From Caulobacter vibrioides OR37 (GTDB taxonomy: Bacteria; Pseudomonadota; Alphaproteobacteria; Caulobacterales; Caulobacteraceae), in the NCBI RefSeq assembly GCF_000372645.1, contig NZ_APMP01000009.1, positions 62,001 to 126,000 of the forward strand: 64,000 bases of DNA, given 5' to 3'. Of the stretch, positions 35,586 to 44,980 are shown piece after piece (positions within the stretch are counted from its first letter, which is position 1; each line of letters begins with the position of its first letter). The notes below the pieces were generated by a model. The model worked only from the letters and a program-made list of their open reading frames with translations. It had not been told where the DNA came from and searched no databases. The translations under genes were made by a program, and so were the position numbers.

Positions 35586-37103
35586 TCAAGGCCTAGCCGT
35601 CCCAGCGAACATTTCGCGCAGCGCCAGCGCGCTGACCTTCATCGAGACGGTGCGGGGCAGCTCCGCCACCGGCCGAATTTCGACGGGCACCTGGTAGGAC
35701 GAAAGCCGCTCGCGCAAGAAGGCCTTCAGGTCCTCGTCCGAGGGAGCCGCCTGCCCTGCTCTGACGATGTAAGCCGCCACGGGAAGTTCGCCCAGTCGAT
35801 CATCGGGTATCGAGCCTACGGCCGCCTCCAGGACGGCGGGATGCTGCTCGATCGCCCGCACGACGTCGTCAGGCATGATCTTGAAACCGCCGCGGATGAT
35901 GGCGTTGTCGTAGCGCCCCTTGATGAACAGAAAGCCGTCCTCGTCGAGCACCGCGCGGTCGGTCGTGTCGATCCAGGCCTGACCATCGCCTAGGTGCCCC
36001 GCGCGTAACGACAGCACGCCTTCGGCTCCAGCCGGCAGGGGCGCGCGGGTTTCCGGGTCGAGAATCCGGCCCTGGATCCCGGGATTGAGCCGTCCGACCG
36101 ACCCACGCTTGCGACTTCCGTGGGCATGGAAGTCGTCCAGCGTCCACCCGGCCACGCCGCCGGCGAACTCGGTCGCGCCATAGACCTGGAGCACCGGAAT
36201 CCCATAGCGCGCGAAGAAGGCGTCCGCGGTGTCCGGATCGAGCGGCGCGGTCGAGGTGCGCCAAGCCTTGACGCTCCGCAGATCATCCGGCGACACGCCC
36301 GCGTCCAGCACCATGCGCAGGATGGCCGGCGGCGTGCCCAACACGCGTGGGCGGTGTCGGCGGAGGCCCTCGACGAAGGGGGCGATCGCGAACTTCTCGA
36401 GCATGAACATCTGCCGGCCGCTGACGAGGGTGTTCATGACGCTCCAGACGCCGCCCATATGGGCGAAGGGGATCATGACGAAATTGATCCCCTTGCGGAG
36501 CCGGGGAGTGTCGTCGCCCTGACGATCACGCTCGTAGATCGCCGAGTCATTGAGCATCTTCTCGAACAGCCGAGTCTTGAGCGGAATACGCTTGGGAACG
36601 CCGGTGGTGCCGCTGGTCAGCATTTCGATGGCGATGCCCGGCGCTTCGCGAACTTCGGCGGTCGTAACGCGCTCCAGACCTTCGACAAGGCGGACGGCCT
36701 CGCCGGGCGAGTCCGGCAGAAGGATGCCGAGAACCCCCGCCTGCTTCGCGGCGCTCATGACCGCCGGTCGGTCCCAATCCCGCGCGCAGCCGACGACCAC
36801 GGGCAATCCTAGGTTCGCGATATCCGCGGCGAGCTTTTCGTCAGGCAGACCGGGATTGAGCGTCACGACGCATCTGTCGCCCGACACGATGGCGGCCAGG
36901 ACGGCCGCGCAGGCCGGCTGGTTGCGGAGCATCGCGCCGATGCGGACGCCAGCTCCCAATCCCGCGGCCTCCAGCGCCGTTTCGAACTGCCTCTTGACGC
37001 GCGACAAGTCGCCCCACGACCACCACTGTCCGTCGCTTTCCACGGCGGCGGCCTCGGGATCCACCGCCAGCACGCCCTCGATCGTTTCGCGTAAACTCGC
37101 CAT
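35586..37103 (-). CDS. AMP-forming acyl-CoA synthetase
   Basis: 505 aa. The P-loop EMLTSGTTGVPKRIPLKTR, the YGATEFAGG acceptor motif, GRYDNAIIRGGFKI and the C-terminal lysine in PRTVSMKVSAL are all present. It adenylates a carboxylic acid, then forms the CoA ester. Last gene of a leftward series (dehydratase, SDR, ADP-type synthetase, thioesterase, this gene). The gap to the thioesterase gene is about 50 nt. Confidence 0.88.
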   Translation of the reverse strand: MASLRETIEGVLAVDPEAAAVESDGQWWSWGDLSRVKRQFETALEAAGLGAGVRIGAMLRNQPACAAVLAAIVSGDRCVVTLNPGLPDEKLAADIANLGLPVVVGCARDWDRPAVMSAAKQAGVLGILLPDSPGEAVRLVEGLERVTTAEVREAPGIAIEMLTSGTTGVPKRIPLKTRLFEKMLNDSAIYERDRQGDDTPRLRKGINFVMIPFAHMGGVWSVMNTLVSGRQMFMLEKFAIAPFVEGLRRHRPRVLGTPPAILRMVLDAGVSPDDLRSVKAWRTSTAPLDPDTADAFFARYGIPVLQVYGATEFAGGVAGWTLDDFHAHGSRKRGSVGRLNPGIQGRILDPETRAPLPAGAEGVLSLRAGHLGDGQAWIDTTDRAVLDEDGFLFIKGRYDNAIIRGGFKIMPDDVVRAIEQHPAVLEAAVGSIPDDRLGELPVAAYIVRAGQAAPSDEDLKAFLRERLSSYQVPVEIRPVAELPRTVSMKVSALALREMFAGTARP

Positions 37104-37154
37104 GTCCTCACCCCTTTTCAGGTCAAAAGGCCTTTGAGTGGGGCCTTTGAGCGC

Positions 37155-37940
37155 TCATCGGGCTTGCCGCTCCAAAAACAGGGTCTGGTGGGTCTTGCCG
37201 ACCGGTCCGTGAAGATCCCAGAGATCGCCATCCACCACGGCCACGCCCTCGCCAGCACTTAGAGACCTCGCCTGCAGCTTCAGCCAGTCGCCTCGCGGCG
37301 CGCGCGCCAGATGCAGCGTGATATCAACATTGGCGAACGACCATTCTCGCCAATCGACGAAGGCCGAGAGCCCGCTGCCGAAGTCCGCGGCCATGGCCGC
37401 CCGCGCCAGGGGCGAGGCGGGCTTGCCGCGCACCACCTCGCCATCGAGCTTCACCCAGACCTCTCCCGGTCCCTTCTTCTCCAGGCCGCCGCTGATCAGC
37501 CGCGTGTCGGCCAAATGGCGCAGACGCGAGCGCTCGGCCAGCAAGCCAGGACCTTGGGCGGGCGGCGGCTGGAGCGGCTGTGGCGACGCCATTCCGGGCG
37601 AGACCGGCCCCTCGGCCACTCGGACGCGCATGGCGGCGGCGCGAACCGTCACCTGGCCATCGACGAACAGTTCCACCTCGCTCCATTGCAGCCGGCGCCC
37701 TTCCCGGACGATCCGGCTGCGGGGAACGATCACGTCCATCGGCGTCGGCCGCAGGATGTCGATCACCAGCCGGGCTATGATCATCGGGCCCGTCGTGGGG
37801 ATGTCCTCGACCAAATGCGCAACCAATCCCGCCAGGGGGACACCCCCCTGATGGGCGGGATTCCACGGGCCGGGAACCAGGCTGCTCGGCGCGAAACCCT
37901 CTCCTTCGGCCTCATAGAAGAAATTGGGCGGCGCGCTCAT
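37155..37940 (-). CDS. Acyl-CoA thioesterase, double-hotdog (TesB-like)
   Basis: 261 aa. The N-terminal half has FYEAEGEGFAPSSLVPGPWN and HQGGVPLAGLVAHLVEDI; the second half has WREWSFANVDITLHLARAPRG and VAVVDGDLWDLHGPVG. This is the layout of thioesterase-superfamily proteins with two fused hotdog domains. Hydrolyses acyl-CoA to free acid and CoA, perhaps to relieve CoA trapping. The ATG at 37940 overlaps the stop of the ADP-type synthetase (ATGA). Confidence 0.8.
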   Translation of the reverse strand: MSAPPNFFYEAEGEGFAPSSLVPGPWNPAHQGGVPLAGLVAHLVEDIPTTGPMIIARLVIDILRPTPMDVIVPRSRIVREGRRLQWSEVELFVDGQVTVRAAAMRVRVAEGPVSPGMASPQPLQPPPAQGPGLLAERSRLRHLADTRLISGGLEKKGPGEVWVKLDGEVVRGKPASPLARAAMAADFGSGLSAFVDWREWSFANVDITLHLARAPRGDWLKLQARSLSAGEGVAVVDGDLWDLHGPVGKTHQTLFLERQAR

Positions 37941-40036
37941 GCCGTCCAAACCGCCAGGGCGTCCAGGCACTCGATCCTGTCACCGTCGACCCAGAGAGGA
38001 TTAATCTCGAGCGACGCCAGATCGGGGCCCAAGGCGATCGCCGCGTCGCCGATCGCCGCGACGGCCCTAGCCACCGCATCGACATCTACCGGCGGTCCGC
38101 CGCGATAGCCGGCCAGGACCTTCGCTCCCCGGAGCTCCCCTAGCATGGTCTTGACCATTTCCGGACGCACCGGAAGCAGGCGCAGACTTGTGTCATGGAG
38201 CAGCTCCACGAAAACGCCGCCGAGGCCGACGGCGATCGCCAGACCCCATGTCGGGTCGCGCGCCACGCCGACGAACAGCTCCAAGCCGCCCTCGCGCATT
38301 GGAGAAACGATGACGCCTTCGATATGCGCCGTCGGCCTGACCGCCGCGACACGGGCCATCATGGCCTCGTAGGCGTCGCCGACGGTCTCCTGGCCCACCA
38401 GGTTCAACTGGACGCCACCGACTTCGGTCTTGTGCTGGATATCCGGCGACAGGATCTTCAGGACGACCGGCTCCGCGATCTCTCGAGCCGCGGCCTCAGC
38501 CTCGGCCCGAGAGCGCGCGATCCTCGCCGGCACCACCGGAACGCCCGAGGCCGCGAGAACGTCAAGGGTTTCGCGTTCGGTGATGGGGCGCGCGACGATC
38601 GGCGCCGGCGCCGGCGGCGCCTTGGGAAGTCCCTCGCGGGCAAGCCGCGACCAGGCGAACGCCGCGCCGACGGACCGCATGGTGTGACCAAGGCCGCTGG
38701 CGATGTACGGCAGCCCCGCCTCGGCCGCCAGTTGGCGCGCGAACGGCGTGATCGGCTGATAGGTTTGCTGCAAGAGAAAGCCTTTGACGCCCGCCTCGTT
38801 AAGGCCCTTGGCGATGGCCCCGATGGCCGGCCGGGTCACCGGCGACACGTCTTCTTCGGCCGCCGGCGCCTCGAAGCAGACACCAATCAGGCCGACCTGC
38901 GGGTCGGGGGCGATGGCCGCGATCGAGCGTCGGAAGAGATCCGGATCCGACATGGCCGCGCCGGTGATGTCGAGCGGGTTATGCGCCGCGCCGAAGTCCG
39001 GCAACTCGGCCTTCACCCGCGCGGTCGTGGCCGCGTCGAAGCGAGCGAAGGGAACGCCGTGATCGTCGCCGCGGTCGGCGATCATCTCGCAGGCCCCACC
39101 CGAGATAGACGCGACCGCGAACTTGGCGTCGGGCAACACGCCGGCATAGGCGAGGAAGTCGGCGGTGTGGAGCAGCTCTTCGAGGGTGTCGACCCGCACG
39201 ACGCCGTATTCACGACAGGCCGCTTCGAAGATTTTGTTGTCGCCGACCAACGCGCCGGTATGGGCCTGAGCCACCGCCGCGGCCAATTCCCCGACCCCGA
39301 CCTTCAGCATCACGATTGGCTTGCGCGCGGCGAGAGCCTTGCGGGCGACGCCGAGAAAACGGGCTGGATCTCGGATAGACTCGGCGAACACGGCGATCGA
39401 TCGCGTCGTCGCGTCGTCGACGAGGAACTCGACGACGTCCGACAGACCAACCCGCGCCTCATTGCCCAGGGCCACCGAATAGCTCAGCGATACGTTGGTC
39501 TTGTTTGCGGCCCGGCTGAGGATGCCCGCGGTGGCGCCGCTCTGGCTGACCAAGCCCACCCTCGGATCGGCCAGAAGCGGTGTGGTCACGGGCAGAGTTC
39601 CCACGCCGACGCGATCGACGAAATTGAGGAAGCCTAGGCTATTGGGTCCCAACAGGGTCAGGCCAAGGTCCTCGGCTCGCGCGAAGATCCTGGCCTGTTG
39701 CGCGGCGCCCTCGTCGCCGACCTCGGCGAAGCCGGACGTCACGATGGCGCCGTGTCGGATACCCGCGGCGGCCATGTCCTCGATCGCCTCCGCCAGACCC
39801 GACGCCGGCACGACCACGAAAGCCGCGTCAACGGGTTCCTGGATGGCCCTGGCGGAGGTCACGCTCCGGCGCCCCAGAACCTCGCCGCCCCGCCGGTTGA
39901 CCAGATGGACCGGCCCGGAGAAGTCCATCTGCTTGAGGACCCTCAGCGCCATCGCCCCCCAGGGGTTCTTATCCGACGCGCCGATGATCGCGACGCTTCG
40001 CGGTCGAAGCAGTTGCGTGAGGTCCAGCGCGGTCAT
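37937..40036 (-). CDS. ADP-forming acyl-CoA synthetase family protein (fused alpha-beta subunits)
   Basis: 699 aa. The CoA-binding Rossmann domain is at the start (RPRSVAIIGASDKNPWGAMA), then succinyl-CoA-ligase-like domains with the phosphorylated His in AQAHTGALVGD. A C-terminal ATP-grasp domain follows from about residue 490 (EPVVLKILSPDIQHKTEVGG, REGGLELFVGVARDPTWG). Interconverts acyl-CoA, ADP and phosphate with acid, CoA and ATP. No GNAT domain is attached. It offers an energy-saving or reversible route to CoA esters beside the AMP-forming ligases. Confidence 0.88.
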   Translation of the reverse strand: MTALDLTQLLRPRSVAIIGASDKNPWGAMALRVLKQMDFSGPVHLVNRRGGEVLGRRSVTSARAIQEPVDAAFVVVPASGLAEAIEDMAAAGIRHGAIVTSGFAEVGDEGAAQQARIFARAEDLGLTLLGPNSLGFLNFVDRVGVGTLPVTTPLLADPRVGLVSQSGATAGILSRAANKTNVSLSYSVALGNEARVGLSDVVEFLVDDATTRSIAVFAESIRDPARFLGVARKALAARKPIVMLKVGVGELAAAVAQAHTGALVGDNKIFEAACREYGVVRVDTLEELLHTADFLAYAGVLPDAKFAVASISGGACEMIADRGDDHGVPFARFDAATTARVKAELPDFGAAHNPLDITGAAMSDPDLFRRSIAAIAPDPQVGLIGVCFEAPAAEEDVSPVTRPAIGAIAKGLNEAGVKGFLLQQTYQPITPFARQLAAEAGLPYIASGLGHTMRSVGAAFAWSRLAREGLPKAPPAPAPIVARPITERETLDVLAASGVPVVPARIARSRAEAEAAAREIAEPVVLKILSPDIQHKTEVGGVQLNLVGQETVGDAYEAMMARVAAVRPTAHIEGVIVSPMREGGLELFVGVARDPTWGLAIAVGLGGVFVELLHDTSLRLLPVRPEMVKTMLGELRGAKVLAGYRGGPPVDVDAVARAVAAIGDAAIALGPDLASLEINPLWVDGDRIECLDALAVWTA

Positions 40037-40066
40037 CCAAGGTCTCCATGAAAGCGGGTCATTGGC

Positions 40067-40897
40067 CTAGTCGAGCAAGGCGGCGGCGCCGCCGTGAATG
40101 AGGGCGCTGGCGGCCGCCCCGGCGGTCAGGGCCCGGTCGATCGCGATCTCCGAGCCCGTGATCATGCGCGCCTCGGGGACGCAAAGCGCCGCGAGACTGA
40201 CAGCCACCTCCTCGGGCTTCATCATGAGCCCCGCGTACCGGTCGAGCGCCTCGGCGCTCGGTTCACGATCGGCGCCGGCGGCGGACTTGGCCATGGCGAT
40301 CGTGGTGGCGACATTCATCTCTGAAAGGACGCCACCCAAGATTATGGCGTTGGCCCGCACGTTATTGGCCACGCCTTCCGCGGCGATCACCTTGGTCAGG
40401 TGAACAAGACCGGCCTTGGACGCACAATAGGCCGCCATCTTGGTGACGCCGAACCTGGCGTTGATCGAGGCGATGTTGAGAATAACGCCGTCGCCCTGAG
40501 CGCTCATTAGCGGCACGGCGAGCTGACAGAGGTGGAACGCCGCGGTGAGATTGAGATCGACCGTTCGGCTCCAATCCGCGGCGGGATAGTCGCCAACGGC
40601 CGCCAGGACGCCGCTCACTCCGGCATTGTTGATCAGAATGTCCAACCGCCCTGAGCGCGCCAGGCACGCATCGATCGCCGCTTGGCGGCAGGCAGGATCG
40701 GTGATGTCGCCCGGCACGAACCACATGGAACCACCGCTGCGCTCGATGTCCCAGGCGAGCGCCCGCCCCTTGTCGGCCCGCCGGGCCACGCCGATCACCC
40801 GCGCCCCTAGAGCGGCGAAGACCCTGGCCACGCCCTCGCCAAGGCCGGAGCTGACGCCGGTTACAAGGACGGTGCGTCCACTGAGCGATATCGACAT
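40067..40897 (-). CDS. Short-chain dehydrogenase/reductase
   Basis: 276 aa. TGVSSGLGEGVARVFAALGA binds the nucleotide and NNAGVSGV the ring. Ser is present in NIASINAR, and YCASK is the catalytic pair. Preference for NAD or NADP is not obvious; ARRADKGR after strand 2 hints at NADP. It sits between a hotdog dehydratase and the ADP-type synthetase, so a hydroxyacyl-CoA or ring alcohol is the likely substrate. Confidence 0.87.
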   Translation of the reverse strand: MSISLSGRTVLVTGVSSGLGEGVARVFAALGARVIGVARRADKGRALAWDIERSGGSMWFVPGDITDPACRQAAIDACLARSGRLDILINNAGVSGVLAAVGDYPAADWSRTVDLNLTAAFHLCQLAVPLMSAQGDGVILNIASINARFGVTKMAAYCASKAGLVHLTKVIAAEGVANNVRANAIILGGVLSEMNVATTIAMAKSAAGADREPSAEALDRYAGLMMKPEEVAVSLAALCVPEARMITGSEIAIDRALTAGAAASALIHGGAAALLD

Positions 40898-41005
40898 GGC
40901 GTTCCTTCCTCGCCTCTCACGCTGGCCCCGCGGATCAGGCGCGAATGAACCTTCCGCTGGCCGAGGCGCGCTATGGGATATTTTCCGGACGATGTCGGGC
41001 CGGGC

Positions 41006-42280
41006 TCAGCGTCGCGCCGACAATCGCCAATGGTTGGCCATCATGCGCGCGGCGTCCTGGGCCAGCGCCTCTGGAACCGGCGGATAAAGCGGGAGCTTGC
41101 CATTGAGCGGCAAGGCGATCGTGGCCGTCGCCTTGACGGTCTCCTCGCCGCGTTGGTTGGTGAAGCGCACGGCGACATCGACAAGGCCCTGACCGTTTTC
41201 TTCACGCTTGGCCGTCACCTCGCCCGTGATCTTCTGAAGATCACCCATGTAGTTGAACTTGCGAATCTCGTCGTGGAGACCGAGCACGACGCCGTCATCG
41301 CCGCACCAGTCAGTGAGATAGTGGTAGAGGTAGTTTTCGCGCATCACCCCATAGTCGTAGGCCATGGGATTGCCGATCGCCTGCGCCCATTTGGGATCCC
41401 AGTGAAGACGCTGGGCGACGTCGGGCACGCCGTATTCGTTCTTGATGTAGAAGGGCGGAATACGCTTGCGGTTCTTGTAGGCTAGACGGCCCACCGTGGG
41501 CGCATAGGGCACGAATCCGTAGCCGCCAGCGTGGAAGCATACGACGTCGGTCACCGTGAGCGGCCCCTTGGCCATGACGCCGAGGCTGTCGCCGACCGCC
41601 ACCGCGCCAAAGTCTCTCGGGGTCGCGCCCTGCACCTGTTCGGCTTCGTAAATCGCGTCGATCGCCGCGATATCGTCTTCGGTGTAGGTGGCCGGCTCCA
41701 GAGCGCTGTACTTGCCCTTCTTGGCGGCTGTCTTCCGCTCGGTGAGCACCATCAGCACCCGATAGACGGCGACCACCTCGCCCCGCTGGTTGACCTTCAC
41801 CTCGCGACGAACCCGGATCACCGATCGGCCGGCGAACTCCGAGTCCTTGGCTTCGACGCTCTCGTCCCCATAGAAGCTGAAAAGTGTGTCGCCGGGATGG
41901 ATCGGCCGGTACCAATCCCACTTAGATCCCGAGACGAAAACGTGAATGCCGCGGAACAGGCTCTTGCGAGCGGCCTTGATGTGGTCTGGAGTGGGCTCGC
42001 CGCGCATGGGCGAATTGATGACGCCGGCCATCATGCCTGGCGCGATCACCGAGCCCCACCGTGTCCCTCGGCCATATTCGGGGTCGCAGAATAGCGGGTT
42101 GTCGTTGCCACAGCCGTGAGCGAAGTTGCGGATATTGTCAGAGGTCGCCGTCTGAATGTACTCGCGCTCGCGAGCGGCGTCATAGAAGCCCACTTGGCTC
42201 TGGGCGCGGGCTATATCCTCGTCCGTGATCTGGTAGCTCGTGGCCTTACGCCACTCTTCGCTTTCCGCGATGTCCGTCAT
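41006..42280 (-). CDS. FAS1-like/MaoC double-hotdog dehydratase
   Basis: 424 aa. The N-terminal hotdog has TSDNIRNFAHGCGNDNPLFC, the hydratase-2-like D-x-NPLH motif in altered form, and GTRWGSVIAPGMMAGVIN. The second half has HYLTDWCGDDGVV and KFNYMGDLQKITGEV. This two-domain type occurs in steroid and alicyclic acid clusters and probably hydrates an enoyl-CoA or similar. A variant operator lies 37 nt upstream. Possibly first gene of the leftward unit ending at 35586. Confidence 0.75.
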   Translation of the reverse strand: MTDIAESEEWRKATSYQITDEDIARAQSQVGFYDAAREREYIQTATSDNIRNFAHGCGNDNPLFCDPEYGRGTRWGSVIAPGMMAGVINSPMRGEPTPDHIKAARKSLFRGIHVFVSGSKWDWYRPIHPGDTLFSFYGDESVEAKDSEFAGRSVIRVRREVKVNQRGEVVAVYRVLMVLTERKTAAKKGKYSALEPATYTEDDIAAIDAIYEAEQVQGATPRDFGAVAVGDSLGVMAKGPLTVTDVVCFHAGGYGFVPYAPTVGRLAYKNRKRIPPFYIKNEYGVPDVAQRLHWDPKWAQAIGNPMAYDYGVMRENYLYHYLTDWCGDDGVVLGLHDEIRKFNYMGDLQKITGEVTAKREENGQGLVDVAVRFTNQRGEETVKATATIALPLNGKLPLYPPVPEALAQDAARMMANHWRLSARR

Positions 42281-42309
42281 CGCGCCCTCCCCATTCTCAT
42301 TGTCTTTGA

Positions 42310-42329
42310 TAAAATAGTATCCTGTTTAA
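42310..42329. promoter_or_regulatory. Putative GntR operator, site 12 (dehydratase unit)
   Basis: Variant core GTATCC at 42317-42322, context AAAATAGTATCCTGTTTAAG, 37 nt upstream of the dehydratase ATG. Confidence 0.5.
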
Positions 42330-42432
42330 GTTGTCACTGCAAGGCGCCGTAACCGCTGCCTCCGAGCCTGCCTTTTGATTTAAAGTCACCATCCCAAAGC
42401 ACGACCTCGATGCCGGCGGATTGCCATTCCGG

Positions 42433-42452
42433 ACAATCGGTGCACTATATGC
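42433..42452. promoter_or_regulatory. Putative GntR operator, site 13 (P450)
   Basis: Variant core GTGCAC at 42440-42445, context ACAATCGGTGCACTATATGC, 28-34 nt before the P450 start. Same core variant as the distal TonB site. Confidence 0.45.
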
Positions 42453-42478
42453 TGAAAATGCAGAAACGAGGGATGGAA

Positions 42479-43717
42479 GTGTCTTCAGCGCGCCCTTTCG
42501 ACGCTCAGGCGTTCAATGCGAACTTCAATCACCACGCCGCCGAATTCGGGGCGCATCGCGAGGCGATCTTCGACGATCTGCGCGCTCGCTGTCCGGTCTC
42601 GCGCACCGATGCCTGGGACGGTTTCCACATCCTGACGCGCTACGAGGATATAGCCGCCGTGGCCAAGGACGACGTCACGTTCAGCAGCGAGCCCGGCATC
42701 ACGGTTCCAGGCCTCCCAGCGGATCAGATGCTCCGTCTGCCGATTTCGATCGATCCGCCGCGCGCCTTCTTCTATCGCAACATCCTGGCGAGGTTTTTCA
42801 CGGTTCGCTGGCTTAAGACGCTCGAGCCCTGGATGCGCGACCTCGTCGATGACATGGTCGACGGGTTCATCGAGACCGGAAAGGCTGATCTGCAGACCCA
42901 GCTGGGCCACCCGCTGACGGCCAAGTTCATCATGCACATCACCGGCCTGCCTATGGAGCGCTGGTACGAGTTGTCGGAGCCGGTCATCGCCGCGGTCGGC
43001 CACGGCAAGGATGATCCCAGCGGCATCCTGCGTCGCGGCGAAGCCAGCCGTATCCTCGCGGCCGAGATCGAACGTCAGAAGACCGACCCGAGCGGCGCGC
43101 CGGACGAGAAGGTCATTCCCTATCTGCTCAGCCTGGAGTTCGAGGGCAAGAAGCTCACCGACGCGGAATTGATGGGCATGGTCGAACTCCTGCTCGACGG
43201 CGGCTTCGACACCACCTTGGCCGCGATGGGCAATAGCTTCATCTACCTCTCCAAGAACCCCGATAAGCGGCAACAGCTGATCGACGATCCCGAGCTTATC
43301 CCAAGCGCGGTCGACGAGTTCCTGCGCTGGGTCACTCCCCAGCAGGGGCTGTTCCGTACAGCGATGGTCGACACAGAAATATCGGGCGTGAAGATCGCCA
43401 AGGGCGATAAGGTCTACTTGGCTTGGCCCGCCGCCAATCACGATCCGGAGGCCTTTCCCGATCCTCACGAGGTGCGGTTCGATCGCGGACCGATCCGCCA
43501 TCTGACTTTCGGCGTCGGATCGCATCTTTGCCTAGGCATAAACGTCGCCAAGCTAGAAATGCGCGTGGCGTTCGAGACCGTTCTCAAACGCCTACCCGAC
43601 TTCAAGGTCGACGAAAGCGGTGTTGTTCGACCGCCGGGCCTGGGCATTGTCTATGGGGTCGAGCACGTGCCGATCACCTTTACCCCGGGCCGGAAGCGAG
43701 CGGCCGCGGCGGCCTGA
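42479..43717 (+). CDS. Cytochrome P450 (bacterial class I, soluble)
   Basis: 412 aa. The oxygen-binding I-helix motif is DGGFDTTLAAMGN, the ExxR pair lies in VDEFLRWV, and the heme loop FGVGSHLCLGINVAKLE supplies the thiolate Cys. There is no membrane anchor. Needs a ferredoxin, probably the one encoded at 10323. Hydroxylates a hydrophobic substrate. GTG 42479 is preferred because GAGGG ends 6 nt before it; the ATG at 42473 overlaps that ribosome site. Single gene flanked by an operator and a strong terminator. Confidence 0.92.
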   Translation: MSSARPFDAQAFNANFNHHAAEFGAHREAIFDDLRARCPVSRTDAWDGFHILTRYEDIAAVAKDDVTFSSEPGITVPGLPADQMLRLPISIDPPRAFFYRNILARFFTVRWLKTLEPWMRDLVDDMVDGFIETGKADLQTQLGHPLTAKFIMHITGLPMERWYELSEPVIAAVGHGKDDPSGILRRGEASRILAAEIERQKTDPSGAPDEKVIPYLLSLEFEGKKLTDAELMGMVELLLDGGFDTTLAAMGNSFIYLSKNPDKRQQLIDDPELIPSAVDEFLRWVTPQQGLFRTAMVDTEISGVKIAKGDKVYLAWPAANHDPEAFPDPHEVRFDRGPIRHLTFGVGSHLCLGINVAKLEMRVAFETVLKRLPDFKVDESGVVRPPGLGIVYGVEHVPITFTPGRKRAAAAA

Positions 43718-43741
43718 ACGATTCAGGGACGGAGCAAGAAG

Positions 43742-43769
43742 AAGCCGCCGTGGTCATCCACGGCGGCTT
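43742..43769. terminator. Strong bidirectional terminator after the P450 gene
   Basis: Perfect 12-bp stem AAGCCGCCGTGG / CCACGGCGGCTT with loop TCAT. The A and T ends of the stem give a short U run for either strand. It lies between the convergent P450 and acyl-CoA dehydrogenase genes. Confidence 0.8.
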
Positions 43770-43810
43770 TGGAGTTTGTCGAGGCGGGAGGGGCCTCGAG
43801 GAGAGTCTCG

Positions 43811-44980
43811 CTACCGGCCGCGCGGCAGCCCCAACAGACGTTCGCCGATGATGTTGCGACGGATTTCGGACGTGCCGCCGGCGATCGTCTGCATGATCGA
43901 ACGCAGATACTGCGTGGTCCATCGGCTGGGGCTGGCGTCCAGGTCCAACATGTCTGGGCCCATCAAATCAGTCGACATGCGGTAGATGCGTTGCAAGGTC
44001 TCGGTGTTGTACAGCGCGATCAGGGTTCCCTCGGAGCCGGGGACCAGATCGCGCTGAGCCCTGCTGATCGACGCGTAGCTCATGGCTCGCAGAGCAGCCA
44101 CTTCAGCGCGAAGCGTCGCCAGCCGGGCGGCGATTTCGTCGTCCTGGATCGCGGGCCTTGTCCCATCGGGCCCCACCCGCTCGTGGGCCAGCGCGATCAG
44201 CTCCTCGACCACCCTGCTCATTTCTATCTGTTCGGCCAAGGCCGCGGTCCCCCGCTCGAAGCCAAGCGTCGCCATGGCCACGTTCCAGCCGTCATTGATC
44301 CCGCCAACGACGTTCTTTAGCGGAATCCGCACGTCGTCATAGAAGACCTCGCAGAAGTCGGCCGAGCCGTGCATGCAAGAGATCGGCCGGATCGAGACGC
44401 CGGGCAGGTCCATCTGGCCGATCACCCAGGTGATCCCGCCGTAGCGGCTATCCGGATCGGTGCGGACAAGCAGCTCCTGATAGCTCGACCAATTGGCTAG
44501 GGAGGTCCAGATTTTCGAGCCATTGACGACTAGGTCGTCACCATCCACGACCGCTCGGGTGCGCAGTGAAGCAAGGTCCGAGCCGGCGCCAGGCTCTGAA
44601 AAGCCCTGGCACCACGGCGTCTCGCCCTTCAGGATTCGAGGAAGATAATACGCCTTCTGGGCCTCGGAACCGCGCGCGATCAAGGTAGGTCCCGCATGGC
44701 TGAGCGCCACGAAGAACGTGCCAAGATAGGGACCGCCGGCCAGGGCGTATTCCTCGAACCAGATCAATTGCTGAATCAGAGAAAGGCCGGCCCCCCCGTA
44801 CTCCTTGGGCCAGCTGATGCCGGCCCAGCCATCGTCGAATTGCTTGCGCTGCCACGCCTTATCAAAGGCTAGCATCTCGGCTCCGTCGTCGGGGCGACGA
44901 TCGGTCGGCACGTTGGCTCTCAGCCACTCACGCACCTGGAGGCGGAAATCGCGTTCGTCGGGCGTGAAATCCAGATTCAT
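43811..44980 (-). CDS. Acyl-CoA dehydrogenase, long catalytic-type subunit (pair 3)
   Basis: 389 aa from the ATG overlapping the short subunit stop. WCQGFSEPGAGSDLASLRTR and NGSKIWTSLANWSSYQE are standard. The candidate base Glu is in ATLGFERGTAAL, and the C-terminus reads AGGTSEIRRNIIGERLLGLPR. Closest in style to FadE26-type steroid side-chain enzymes. Last gene of the leftward unit led by the ligase at 47553. Confidence 0.9.
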   Translation of the reverse strand: MNLDFTPDERDFRLQVREWLRANVPTDRRPDDGAEMLAFDKAWQRKQFDDGWAGISWPKEYGGAGLSLIQQLIWFEEYALAGGPYLGTFFVALSHAGPTLIARGSEAQKAYYLPRILKGETPWCQGFSEPGAGSDLASLRTRAVVDGDDLVVNGSKIWTSLANWSSYQELLVRTDPDSRYGGITWVIGQMDLPGVSIRPISCMHGSADFCEVFYDDVRIPLKNVVGGINDGWNVAMATLGFERGTAALAEQIEMSRVVEELIALAHERVGPDGTRPAIQDDEIAARLATLRAEVAALRAMSYASISRAQRDLVPGSEGTLIALYNTETLQRIYRMSTDLMGPDMLDLDASPSRWTTQYLRSIMQTIAGGTSEIRRNIIGERLLGLPRGR

